Part shown: positions 1-5,333 of the stretch, piece by piece
Layout: every line of letters begins with the position of its first letter
Position numbering within the stretch: the first letter of the stretch is position 1
From: an uncultured Spirochaetia bacterium
GTDB lineage: Bacteria > Spirochaetota > UBA4802 > JAGODF01
Assembly: GCA_937967705.1 (NCBI GenBank)
Contig: CALCJG010000210.1
Coordinates: forward strand, 1 to 5,333
Direction: 5' to 3'
DNA: 5,333 bases
Made by a program: the position numbers and the translations under genes
The notes under the pieces: model-generated
Seen by the model: only the letters and a program-made list of their open reading frames with translations
Databases searched by the model: none
What the model was told of the DNA's origin: nothing

Positions 1-2139
1 CATGGACCCGTCCAGGGCCCGGTAGAAGATCTCCGCGGCGCCCTCCTTCTGCGGCGTCCGGATGTCGTCGAAGAAGGGCGAGTCGTGACGCAGCTCCATG
101 TGATCCTGCAGCGCCGAATAGGAAAGAAGGTTCATCTGCACGAAGGCCTCCCAGGCATGGGAGTCCTCCGGGCCCAGCTCATCAAGGAATATCTCCCGCG
201 CCAGGCAATGGGTCAGCGCCCCGTAGACGGCGGTGGGAGCGGACTCCGCCGTGAGATTGGCGTCAAAGCGGCCCGGGGCGAGGAACTCCAGGGCCTCACG
301 GACCCGCTCCGCCCGTTTCCTGTCCCTGTCGGCGGGTATCAGAGAGCGTATCTTCTCCGCCAGGGGCCCTTTGGCCAGTTTATCCCGCATCCTCTCGGCC
401 AGGAGGGAGTGGCGGTCGAAGTGGAGCCGGTTCATGTCCTCGAAGGTCCCCTTCCGGAGTTTTGATAGCACCTGGGCTATGCGCTGGGCCCTCTCGGGGG
501 CGTACCAGCTGGAACTGAGCAGATGGGGGTATCCCTTTTTGACGGTGCGGTGATTAGCCGTGACGAGATAACCCGCTGCCGGATTCTCGCTGTGGGGCTG
601 GGCGTTGAAGGGAACGAACCCTTTCCAGTCGTAGGCCCCGTCCCAGCCCGGTGAGGGAAGGTAGCCCTTCCCCCTTTTACGTATCGGGTACTTTCCGGAG
701 ACCTGCCAGGCAATGGACTTCCGGTCTCCGTAGATGAAATTGAGGTAGATGCTGTTGATGCGGGATATGGCCTTCCGGGCCTCCTTCATCGTGGAGCCCT
801 TTGCCAGGTCGTAAAACCCCTCAAAGGTCCCCGCCCCGTCCTCCACGGCCCAGGTGAGGGCGATGCCGTAGGAGGATTCCATCTCCAGGGGCTGCACCTC
901 CATCTCCGGCTCCTTGCCCAGACGCTTGAGCCCCTCGTTGAGCAGGGGGCCGTGCACCGTTCCGGACATCTCCAGAGTCAGCTTCTTGCCCCCCTTCATC
1001 CGGAAGACCTCGGAGCGCGTGGCAACGGGCTGCCATTTCCCCTTGTAGAGATAGAGGGTCTTCTTTCCCTCCCGCTTCATCTTCTCGATGAAAATGTCCT
1101 GGCTGTCCGCCATCACCATGGTAACCCCCCAGGCCAGTTTTCCGTTGTATCCCAGGGTCACCAGGGGTATGCCGGGCACCGCCACCCCCGCCGCCTCATA
1201 GGTGGGGCACTTGAGGTGCAGGATCATCCAGGAGTTGGGGATCATCAGGGCCAGGTGCGTATCGTTGGCGATTATGGGACGTCCCCCGACGGTGCGGGAG
1301 CCCGCCAGGGCCCAGTTGTTGGAAGCCGGGTAATTGACCGGCAGAAGTTTCTGGAGACTGTTCACGGCCGCAAAAATACGGTCGTTATCCCCCAGGAGCC
1401 TGTCCGCCGGGATATCCTTCAGTTTTTCCGCCTCCTCGAAGGGAAGCTCCTCGTCGGGATACACCGGGAAGAGATAGGCGGCCTTTTTATACCCCAGCTT
1501 GCCGGCCAGGATCAGGAAGTGCAGCTCCTCCAGAAAGTTGAAGGAGACATTGATATTGAGCATGGCAAAGACGTAGAGGCAGTCCTCGGGGCTCCAGGGC
1601 TCGGGCTTGTACCCGGTCAGGGAGAATTCCGGGGGCAGTTCCCGGCATGTGGCCATGTAGGTGTTGACGCCCCGGGAGAAGCTTTCCAGTATGCGGCGGG
1701 AGCGGGGCGTGAAATCCTTCATGGCCCGGTCGACAAAGTGCTTCACGTTCAGGGAGCGCATGAAGACGTCCAGCTTCAGCATGTCCTTCCCGACGATCTC
1801 CGCCAGGCGCCCCTGCATCACCATCTTCATGGCCACCATCTGCCAGAGCCGGTCGTTGGCCATCACATAACCGGCGGCGCAGAAGAGGTCTTCCTCGTTC
1901 CGGGCCTCTATGTAGGGGGTTCCCAGGGCGTCGCGCCTCACGGTCACGTCCTTCCCCAGTCCCTTGATGACGATCAGACCGGATTTCGGGGGAGCGGGGG
2001 CCTTGTAGTAATGCCGCAGCAGCCGGCAGTCCGGGAGGAGAAGGAGCGGCAGGAGGCATAGGATAAGGGCCCTGGCCTTATGGATTTTCGGTTTTTTCTG
2101 GAAGGTCGCTGGTTTCACGGACATCACCCCCGCAATCAT
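1..2139 (-). CDS. Penicillin acylase family protein (Ntn-hydrolase amidase), C-terminus beyond the window
   Basis: Exported N-terminal-nucleophile amidase that would hydrolyse an amide-linked acyl group (beta-lactam side chain, N-acyl homoserine lactone or similar; substrate not predictable). The frame is open for 713 residues from ATG 2139 to the left edge; family members are usually about 750-850, so the C-terminus is missing. Residues about 22-38 are a hydrophobic export segment ending LLPDC, a poor lipobox (Asp at -1). The alpha-chain region follows, then the self-processing site PASNNW with Ser273 as predicted nucleophile. Further family blocks are HLALMIPNSW, VPGIPLVTLGYNGKLAWG, PGWDGAYDWKGF and NPAAGYLVTANHR. 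Counting Ser273 as beta-1, Asp345 and Asp348 fall at beta-73 and beta-76, the calcium ligands of E. coli penicillin G acylase. Asn529 fits the oxyanion Asn. The start is uncertain: ATG 2139 lacks a Shine-Dalgarno sequence, and in-frame ATG 2124 has GGGGG only 2 nt upstream. An in-frame stop at 2151 rules out earlier starts. Family certain, substrate unknown. Confidence 0.93.
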   Translation of the reverse strand, partial: MIAGVMSVKPATFQKKPKIHKARALILCLLPLLLLPDCRLLRHYYKAPAPPKSGLIVIKGLGKDVTVRRDALGTPYIEARNEEDLFCAAGYVMANDRLWQMVAMKMVMQGRLAEIVGKDMLKLDVFMRSLNVKHFVDRAMKDFTPRSRRILESFSRGVNTYMATCRELPPEFSLTGYKPEPWSPEDCLYVFAMLNINVSFNFLEELHFLILAGKLGYKKAAYLFPVYPDEELPFEEAEKLKDIPADRLLGDNDRIFAAVNSLQKLLPVNYPASNNWALAGSRTVGGRPIIANDTHLALMIPNSWMILHLKCPTYEAAGVAVPGIPLVTLGYNGKLAWGVTMVMADSQDIFIEKMKREGKKTLYLYKGKWQPVATRSEVFRMKGGKKLTLEMSGTVHGPLLNEGLKRLGKEPEMEVQPLEMESSYGIALTWAVEDGAGTFEGFYDLAKGSTMKEARKAISRINSIYLNFIYGDRKSIAWQVSGKYPIRKRGKGYLPSPGWDGAYDWKGFVPFNAQPHSENPAAGYLVTANHRTVKKGYPHLLSSSWYAPERAQRIAQVLSKLRKGTFEDMNRLHFDRHSLLAERMRDKLAKGPLAEKIRSLIPADRDRKRAERVREALEFLAPGRFDANLTAESAPTAVYGALTHCLAREIFLDELGPEDSHAWEAFVQMNLLSYSALQDHMELRHDSPFFDDIRTPQKEGAAEIFYRALDGSM

Positions 2140-2229
2140 TATTAGGTATCAGACTAAATCCGGTTCAGAGAATCCGGGATATCGGAATCCCTGTAAAGAA
2201 GTATTTGCCCCGCAAGGGAGCCGGCGTAT
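2140..2229 (-). promoter_or_regulatory. Presumed 5' region of the acylase gene, no clear promoter
   Basis: This stretch lies between the lipase terminator and the acylase start and should carry the acylase promoter if the terminator is efficient. On the minus strand TTTACA (2197-2192) is a possible -35 box, but the hexamer 17 nt further on, GATTCT, matches only 3 of 6 of the -10 consensus. AATCCGG occurs at 2157-2163 and again at 2171-2177, and AATCC at 2186-2190, so three similar elements are spaced 14-15 bp apart. A short inverted repeat GGGAT/ATCCC spans 2176-2191. None of these is strong enough to name a regulator. Confidence 0.25.
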
Positions 2230-2260
2230 AAAAAAACAGGGCTCTTTACGGAAGCCCTGT
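2230..2260 (-). terminator. Rho-independent terminator of the lipase transcript
   Basis: On the minus strand a perfect 8-bp stem (ACAGGGCT/AGCCCTGT, at 2260-2253 and 2243-2236) encloses a 9-nt loop and runs straight into seven consecutive T (2236-2230). It sits 36 bp past the lipase stop codon, in the right orientation. It implies that the lipase is mostly transcribed alone and that the downstream acylase has its own promoter or depends on read-through. Confidence 0.88.
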
Positions 2261-2295
2261 CGTTGCTGATGGTTCAATTTCAGGAGGTTATGGGA

Positions 2296-3186
2296 TCAGT
2301 ACCCTCTTTTCTTCAGATCATTGACGATATCGACATAATGGGCCGGGGCGTCAAATCCGGGGGTGATGCCGAAGAGCATGTCCACAGCGCCCAGGTGATT
2401 GACACCGGCTCCTAGCCAGGAGGCTCCCTCGATCACACCGCGGAAGTTGCCCCACTGGGCGGAGGATACGGATACAAGGCCGTCGTTCTCCCCTTCAACC
2501 TTCTTCTGTATGGGCCAGGTGGCTAGGAAGAGGCCCGCCCCGATCACGTTTTTGATGCGGTAAGCGAAGCTCTGATAGTAGATACCGCTCTTGTCGGGTG
2601 TATTGGGATTGAAGCTGTTTATCATGAAGGCCCGGGAAAGGTCCTGAAGGTTCTGTACCACGTTGGGGTTCGTGTCGCCCATCAGGAGCACCACAAGCCC
2701 GTTGAGGATGTCGCCGGCCACCGGAACGCCGTTGATGATATCGAGTACGAACTCGGCGATGCAGCTGCCCCTGTGGGGACCGGCAATACTGGTATGGCTG
2801 GCCACCTTGTCCGCCAGACCCAGGTTGGTGATGGCGTATCGGGAGTAAACGCTCCCATGGGAATGGCCTATGACGTTGACCTTTTTGGCACCGGTAACCG
2901 CCAGTATCTGAAGGACCTGTTTCTTCCAGGCTTCGGCCTTCTGGGCCGTGCCGTCCAGGGCGTTAACGCTGGTAATATAAACCTTGGCGCCCTCATCCTT
3001 CAGTTCCTGGGGGATGTTGTTCCAGTAATGGGTGATTCCCCAGGCGATCTCGTACTGGGCCCCCATTCCATGAGCTAAAACGATGGGATACTTGGTATTG
3101 CATTTGGGTTCACTGCTGCCGCCGGCAAAAAGGGCACTGGCACCGGCAAAAACGACCAGAAGAGCAAGAATCAGGGTTTTTTTCAT
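2296..3186 (-). CDS. Secreted lipase, alpha/beta hydrolase (Pseudomonas LipA-like, bacterial family I)
   Basis: Predicted exported triacylglycerol lipase or esterase of 296 residues, the usual size for the family. Residues 1-21 form a signal peptide (MKK, hydrophobic core, LFA cut before GGSSE). The alpha/beta-hydrolase fold begins with YPIVLAHGMG (33-42), whose HGM holds the oxyanion residue. The nucleophile elbow is GHSHG with Ser109. GPHRGS (136-141) matches the APHKGS block of Pseudomonas lipases. The acid is Asp235 in ENDGLVSVSS, and the base is His264 in VNHLGAVDMLFG; spacing and context match the LipA triad. Two features of the foldase-dependent lipases are absent: the Cys six residues after the Asp is Ser241, and the calcium-ligand Asp two residues after the His is Gly266. 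Only Cys29 and Cys142 are present. The start is well supported: AGAGG (3199-3195) lies 8 nt before the ATG. No lipase-specific foldase gene adjoins it; the next gene downstream is the acylase. Confidence 0.93.
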   Translation of the reverse strand: MKKTLILALLVVFAGASALFAGGSSEPKCNTKYPIVLAHGMGAQYEIAWGITHYWNNIPQELKDEGAKVYITSVNALDGTAQKAEAWKKQVLQILAVTGAKKVNVIGHSHGSVYSRYAITNLGLADKVASHTSIAGPHRGSCIAEFVLDIINGVPVAGDILNGLVVLLMGDTNPNVVQNLQDLSRAFMINSFNPNTPDKSGIYYQSFAYRIKNVIGAGLFLATWPIQKKVEGENDGLVSVSSAQWGNFRGVIEGASWLGAGVNHLGAVDMLFGITPGFDAPAHYVDIVNDLKKRGY

Positions 3187-3223
3187 AAGAAAGACCTCTT
3201 GGACACTCAGAATTTACTGTATT

Positions 3224-3238
3224 TATGATGTCATCATA
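3224..3238. promoter_or_regulatory. Perfect 7+1+7 palindrome over the lipase -10 box (candidate operator)
   Basis: TATGATG-T-CATCATA is a perfect inverted repeat around a single central base. It covers the whole -10 hexamer of the lipase promoter (3238-3233) and extends to about the transcription start. A protein bound here would block RNA polymerase, so a repressor site is the natural reading. I do not recognise the motif as belonging to a specific regulator; short odd-centred palindromes of this size are seen with GntR-family proteins among others. Confidence 0.45.
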
Positions 3239-3260
3239 CACCCCTTCCCTCCTTTGTCAA
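3233..3260 (-). promoter_or_regulatory. Sigma70-type promoter of the lipase gene
   Basis: On the minus strand a perfect -35 TTGACA (3260-3255) and a -10 TATGAT (3238-3233, 5 of 6 matches) are separated by 16 bp. Transcription would start near 3226, giving a 5' leader of about 40 nt before the lipase ATG at 3186. The -35 box overlaps the edge of the 38-bp palindrome and the -10 box lies inside the 15-bp palindrome. This suggests a strong promoter held under repression. Confidence 0.7.
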
Positions 3261-3295
3261 TCAAAAAACCGACTGGTCAGTCTGTTTTTTGATTG
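3258..3295. promoter_or_regulatory. 38-bp near-perfect palindrome, TetR-family-like operator
   Basis: The two 19-base halves pair at 17 of 19 positions, mismatching only at the central GT (3276/3277) and at 3270/3283. The core is GACTG-GT-CAGTC, the kind of GACYGGTC-centred dyad bound by many TetR/AcrR-family repressors. It is flanked symmetrically by AATCAAAAAAC and GTTTTTTGATT. Its left edge overlaps the lipase -35 box by three bases. It lies between divergent genes, where no terminator is needed. As RNA it would have a 4-bp GC-containing stem, then a mismatch, then a run of A-U pairs, so it is a poor terminator. The cognate regulator is not in the window. Confidence 0.6.
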
Positions 3296-3342
3296 TATTT
3301 ATCCTTATTAAAACTCTTGACATCAATTTTATCATTATTAAC

Positions 3343-3371
3343 CATACATAATCAAATTTTAATTGTATAAT
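3343..3371 (+). promoter_or_regulatory. Probable promoter of the beta-barrel gene
   Basis: A perfect -10 TATAAT sits at 3366-3371. Seventeen bases upstream the -35 position reads CATACA (3343-3348), only 3 of 6 matches, but the surroundings are strongly AT-rich and could act as an UP element. The start site would be near 3378, leaving a leader of about 17 nt that carries the ribosome binding site AAAGGAGAG (3381-3389) ahead of ATG 3396. Confidence 0.5.
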
Positions 3372-3395
3372 ATTAAACCAAAAGGAGAGTAAACG

Positions 3396-4256
3396 ATGAA
3401 AGTAAGAACCATACTGCTGGGTTTATTCCTCACGGTCTTTTTCCTGCCCCCTCCCTCCTTTGCCGCTGATCTGGGTGTCGGGCTCACCTCATATTACAGC
3501 TGGTGGAATCCCCCCTTCGAAAAGACCCTGGGAGTGGACGAGATCGGCCCGTCCCTCCTCGTGGGCCCCGCCCTCTCTCTTAGGGTCTTTAAAAAGGTAT
3601 CTCTCGGCGCCTATATGATGATCGGTACCAGCAAGGACGAATTTACCGCCAAATACGAGGGTTATCACGCTCCGTCCGGGAACTACTACAGGACGGAACA
3701 AAAGCGCGAGTTTAAGAATAGAGCGGATGGTGGATTTACTCTCGCTTATATTATCAACCAGTATCTGAATGTATTCGCGGGATATAAATTTGCCAGCTAC
3801 TCTTTGTACAAAAAAAACGGCCGCATATCCCTCAACAACGGCCCCTATGCGGATTATCAGTCCAAATACAAGGATGAAACCGGTAATTCCATTGTCGGAT
3901 ATGCTCTGGGGGTCAACGTGAGCCTTCCCGCCACTGAGGCGCTCACCGTCATCCTGGGTCTCTCCGGGGTCTATCAACCGGAGCAGAATTACCGCTGGGA
4001 CCTGACCACGGGCCCCCTGAATCCCGACGGTAATTATGGAGAATCTACAATCCGGGGCAAGTATTCCGGGAAGGGATTCAATGCGACTGCGACAGGGGCC
4101 TATTATTTCAGCTCGATCAAAACCGTTCTGACCCTGGGAGGCCGCTATCAATACATCAAATACAAGGCCATTGACGAGGATACCCTGAAGATCGACAGCG
4201 AGAGCCATTACGGCATCACCTTTTCCGCTATGTACTATTTCACCTTTTTCGAATAG
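3396..4256 (+). CDS. Predicted outer-membrane beta-barrel protein, unknown function
   Basis: I do not recognise the family. The protein has 286 residues with a clear signal peptide: MKVR, a hydrophobic core at residues 5-20, and a cut after SFA or SFAA (23/24). The mature part is rich in Tyr, Phe and Gly and has no hydrophobic alpha-helical segments. It shows alternating strand-like stretches joined by polar loops, for example at 113-138 (GGFTLAYIINQYLNVFAGY onward), 165-193, 227-256 and 270-285. The long polar loops, such as 80-110 and 139-162, fit extracellular loops. The C-terminus MYYFTFFE resembles the aromatic end strand of Bam-assembled barrels, but a Glu follows the last Phe. Length suggests about 8-12 strands. 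The start is firm: AGGAG (3383-3387) lies 8 nt before the ATG. It is a single-gene unit, divergent from the lipase, with a hairpin following. It could be a porin-like or surface-exposed protein; a soluble beta-rich periplasmic protein is the alternative. Confidence 0.8.
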   Translation: MKVRTILLGLFLTVFFLPPPSFAADLGVGLTSYYSWWNPPFEKTLGVDEIGPSLLVGPALSLRVFKKVSLGAYMMIGTSKDEFTAKYEGYHAPSGNYYRTEQKREFKNRADGGFTLAYIINQYLNVFAGYKFASYSLYKKNGRISLNNGPYADYQSKYKDETGNSIVGYALGVNVSLPATEALTVILGLSGVYQPEQNYRWDLTTGPLNPDGNYGESTIRGKYSGKGFNATATGAYYFSSIKTVLTLGGRYQYIKYKAIDEDTLKIDSESHYGITFSAMYYFTFFE

Positions 4257-4276
4257 AGAACCCGCTCCCCATAATC

Positions 4277-4309
4277 CGAAGGCCCTGTCCCGCTCCGGGA
4301 GGGCCTTCG
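4277..4309. terminator. Strong hairpin after the beta-barrel gene, probable terminator
   Basis: A perfect 10-bp stem (CGAAGGCCCT/AGGGCCTTCG) encloses a 13-nt loop, starting 20 bp after the barrel stop codon. Only a TTT follows on the plus strand, and no T-run follows on the minus strand. It is therefore a stable 3'-end hairpin with a weak U-tract. It lies between convergent genes, where it could stop or stabilise transcripts from either side. A second small inverted repeat (ATCCCT/AGGGAT, 4315-4333) follows, without a T-run. Confidence 0.55.
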
Positions 4310-4360
4310 CGTTTATCCCTGTATCAAAGGGATGAGAAGAGCAGGATACGACCGGCGCAT

Positions 4361-4382
4361 TAAAACCCGGGTTCTCTCCCGG
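4361..4382 (-). terminator. Possible rho-independent terminator of the MFS gene
   Basis: On the minus strand, 27 bp after the MFS stop codon, a 5-bp all-GC stem CCGGG/CCCGG with a 6-nt loop (AGAGAA) is followed by GTTTTA. The stem is short and the T-run only four bases, so this is a modest candidate. Its position and orientation are right for ending the MFS transcript. Confidence 0.5.
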
Positions 4383-4409
4383 CCCCATCGGAGCCAAAAT
4401 CCCCGTCAT

Positions 4410-5333
4410 TTAGTTGCCGGAATACTCCGGCGGCTCTCGGAGCGCCTCCGCCGTCTGAAGGCCCGCGGCCATCTCCGGCAATATCCCCTTTTGGCGGTAG
4501 ACCGGCCGGATGCGGCTCCGCAAATGGGGTAGCCGGCGGAGGAAGAGGAGGCTCCCCAGAAGGATGATCCCTCCACCCAGGGTCACGGTGAGCGGCGCCC
4601 CTGCCCGGGCCGAGAGGCTCCCGGCCAGAAGGCTCCCGAGCGGCGCCGTGCCCATGAAGGCCATGGTGTAGAGGCTCATCACCCTTCCCCGCATCTCCTC
4701 TTCCACCACGGTCTGCAGAATGGTGTTGCTGGCGGCGATATTGACGATCATGCCGAAACCGATGAGGACCATGAAGAACATGGAGATCGCCAGGTGCCGG
4801 GAAAAGGAAAAGGCGACGAGGGACAGGCCGAAGAGTATCATCGAGACGAGGATCACTCGGCCCAGCCCCAGGACGCTCTCACGCTGGGCCAGGTAGAGGG
4901 TGCCCAGAACGGCCCCCACCCCGGAGGAGGCGATGAGAAAACCGTAGTCGTGGGAGCCCCCGCCCAGGACGTCCCTGGCGAAGACCGGCAGGAGCACAGG
5001 AAAGGACATCCCTATGAAGCTGATGAGGGCGATGAGGAGCAGGATGTCCCGTATCGGCGAGAAGCGGTAAGCGTAGAGAACCCCCGCCCGTATCTCCTCC
5101 CAGAGCCCTCCGGGGGCCTTCTCCCGGCGGGGAACCGCCGTACGGATGAGGAGGAAGGCGGTGATGGCCGCCATGTAGCTGACCGTATTGACGGCAAAAC
5201 AGACCCCCTCTCCGGAAATCCCTATGAGAACCCCCGCCACGGCGGGACCGATGAGGCGCGTGGCGCTGAAGAGGGCGGAGTTGAGCGCAATGGCGTTGCC
5301 CAGGTCGTCCCGGCTGTCGATGAGCTCCACCAC
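4410..5333 (-). CDS. MFS transporter (EntS-like, MFS_3-type exporter), N-terminus beyond the window
   Basis: Inner-membrane secondary transporter, probably a proton-driven exporter of small molecules; substrate unknown. The visible 307 residues begin at the right edge with VVELIDSRDDLGNAIALNSA (a GTG at the edge is not a real start). This matches the conserved cytoplasmic stretch after TM4 in EntS-like MFS proteins, so about 140 N-terminal residues with TM1-4 are missing. About eight membrane segments follow, near residues 26-42, 44-63, 96-118, 130-149, 158-176, 180-202, 224-243 and 248-266. A basic central loop (64-95) with LWEEIRAGVLYAYR separates TM6 from TM7. MRGRVMSLYTMAFMGTAPLGSLLAG (214-238) is the strongly conserved C-half motif of this subgroup. 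A polar cytoplasmic tail of about 40 residues ends in YSGN and TAA. The gene runs toward the barrel gene, and nothing in the sequence links it to the hydrolases. Confidence 0.9.
   Translation of the reverse strand: MVELIDSRDDLGNAIALNSALFSATRLIGPAVAGVLIGISGEGVCFAVNTVSYMAAITAFLLIRTAVPRREKAPGGLWEEIRAGVLYAYRFSPIRDILLLIALISFIGMSFPVLLPVFARDVLGGGSHDYGFLIASSGVGAVLGTLYLAQRESVLGLGRVILVSMILFGLSLVAFSFSRHLAISMFFMVLIGFGMIVNIAASNTILQTVVEEEMRGRVMSLYTMAFMGTAPLGSLLAGSLSARAGAPLTVTLGGGIILLGSLLFLRRLPHLRSRIRPVYRQKGILPEMAAGLQTAEALREPPEYSGN

Noticed and set aside
952..2061. Long plus-strand open frame (369 codons) within the acylase region
   Set aside because: It lies fully antisense to the acylase, whose minus-strand translation carries all the family motifs. 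The plus-strand product is low-complexity and rich in His, Gly and Gln with no recognisable domain, as expected of a GC-rich shadow frame.
2122..2245. Acylase and lipase as one operon
   Set aside because: A strong intrinsic terminator with seven T residues lies between them. Co-transcription by read-through cannot be excluded but is not supported.
3258..3295. The large palindrome as a bidirectional terminator because of its A6/T6 flanks
   Set aside because: It lies between divergent genes where no transcript ends. Its RNA hairpin would have only a 4-bp GC-containing stem before a mismatch and A-U pairs, and it overlaps a -35 box.
3317..3322. TTGACA as the -35 box of the beta-barrel promoter
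   Set aside because: The hexamers 15-18 bp downstream match TATAAT at 3 of 6 positions at best, and the perfect TATAAT at 3366 is 43 bp away, too far to pair with it.
3489..4409. Minus-strand open frame of 306 codons opposite the beta-barrel gene
   Set aside because: The plus-strand gene has a signal peptide, a strong ribosome binding site and a promoter. The minus-strand frame has no recognisable domain and would overlap nearly all of it.
5331..5333. GTG at the right edge as the true start of the MFS gene
   Set aside because: The first visible residues correspond to the conserved stretch between TM4 and TM5 of EntS-like transporters, so the gene is cut by the window rather than starting here.

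Overview
The window (5,333 bp) is GC-rich in its genes, with one clearly AT-rich intergenic region. It looks like the chromosome of a Gram-negative-type (diderm) bacterium: it encodes a signal-peptide-bearing beta-barrel protein and two exported hydrolases. The lipase signal peptide ends in LFA followed by GGSSE, a style common in exported proteins of Spirochaetota. I therefore favour a spirochaete, but this is a weak inference from one signal peptide and no phylogenetic marker is present.

Layout from left to right. (1) Positions 1-2139, minus strand: a penicillin-acylase-family N-terminal-nucleophile amidase whose C-terminus runs off the left edge. (2) Positions 2140-2295: a short intergenic stretch with a convincing rho-independent terminator for the lipase transcript and the acylase 5' region. 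(3) Positions 2296-3186, minus strand: a complete secreted alpha/beta-hydrolase lipase of the Pseudomonas LipA type. (4) Positions 3187-3395: a divergent, AT-rich control region. It holds a near-consensus sigma70 promoter for the lipase, a 38-bp palindrome (TetR-operator-like core) overlapping its -35 box, a second perfect 7+1+7 palindrome over its -10 box, and a TATAAT promoter for the gene on the other side. (5) Positions 3396-4256, plus strand: a predicted outer-membrane beta-barrel protein of unknown function. (6) Positions 4257-4409: a convergent intergenic region with hairpins. (7) Positions 4410-5333, minus strand: the C-terminal two thirds of an MFS exporter whose N-terminus lies beyond the right edge.

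Functionally, the two hydrolases are both predicted to leave the cytoplasm and attack acyl bonds (ester and amide). They are separated by a terminator, so they are neighbours rather than a proven operon. The lipase and barrel genes diverge from a shared regulatory region and may be co-regulated. No regulator, lipase foldase or secretion system is visible here. I see no mobile element, tRNA, rRNA or CRISPR array. The most interesting part is the double-palindrome lipase promoter, together with a lipase that lacks hallmark residues of its best-known relatives.
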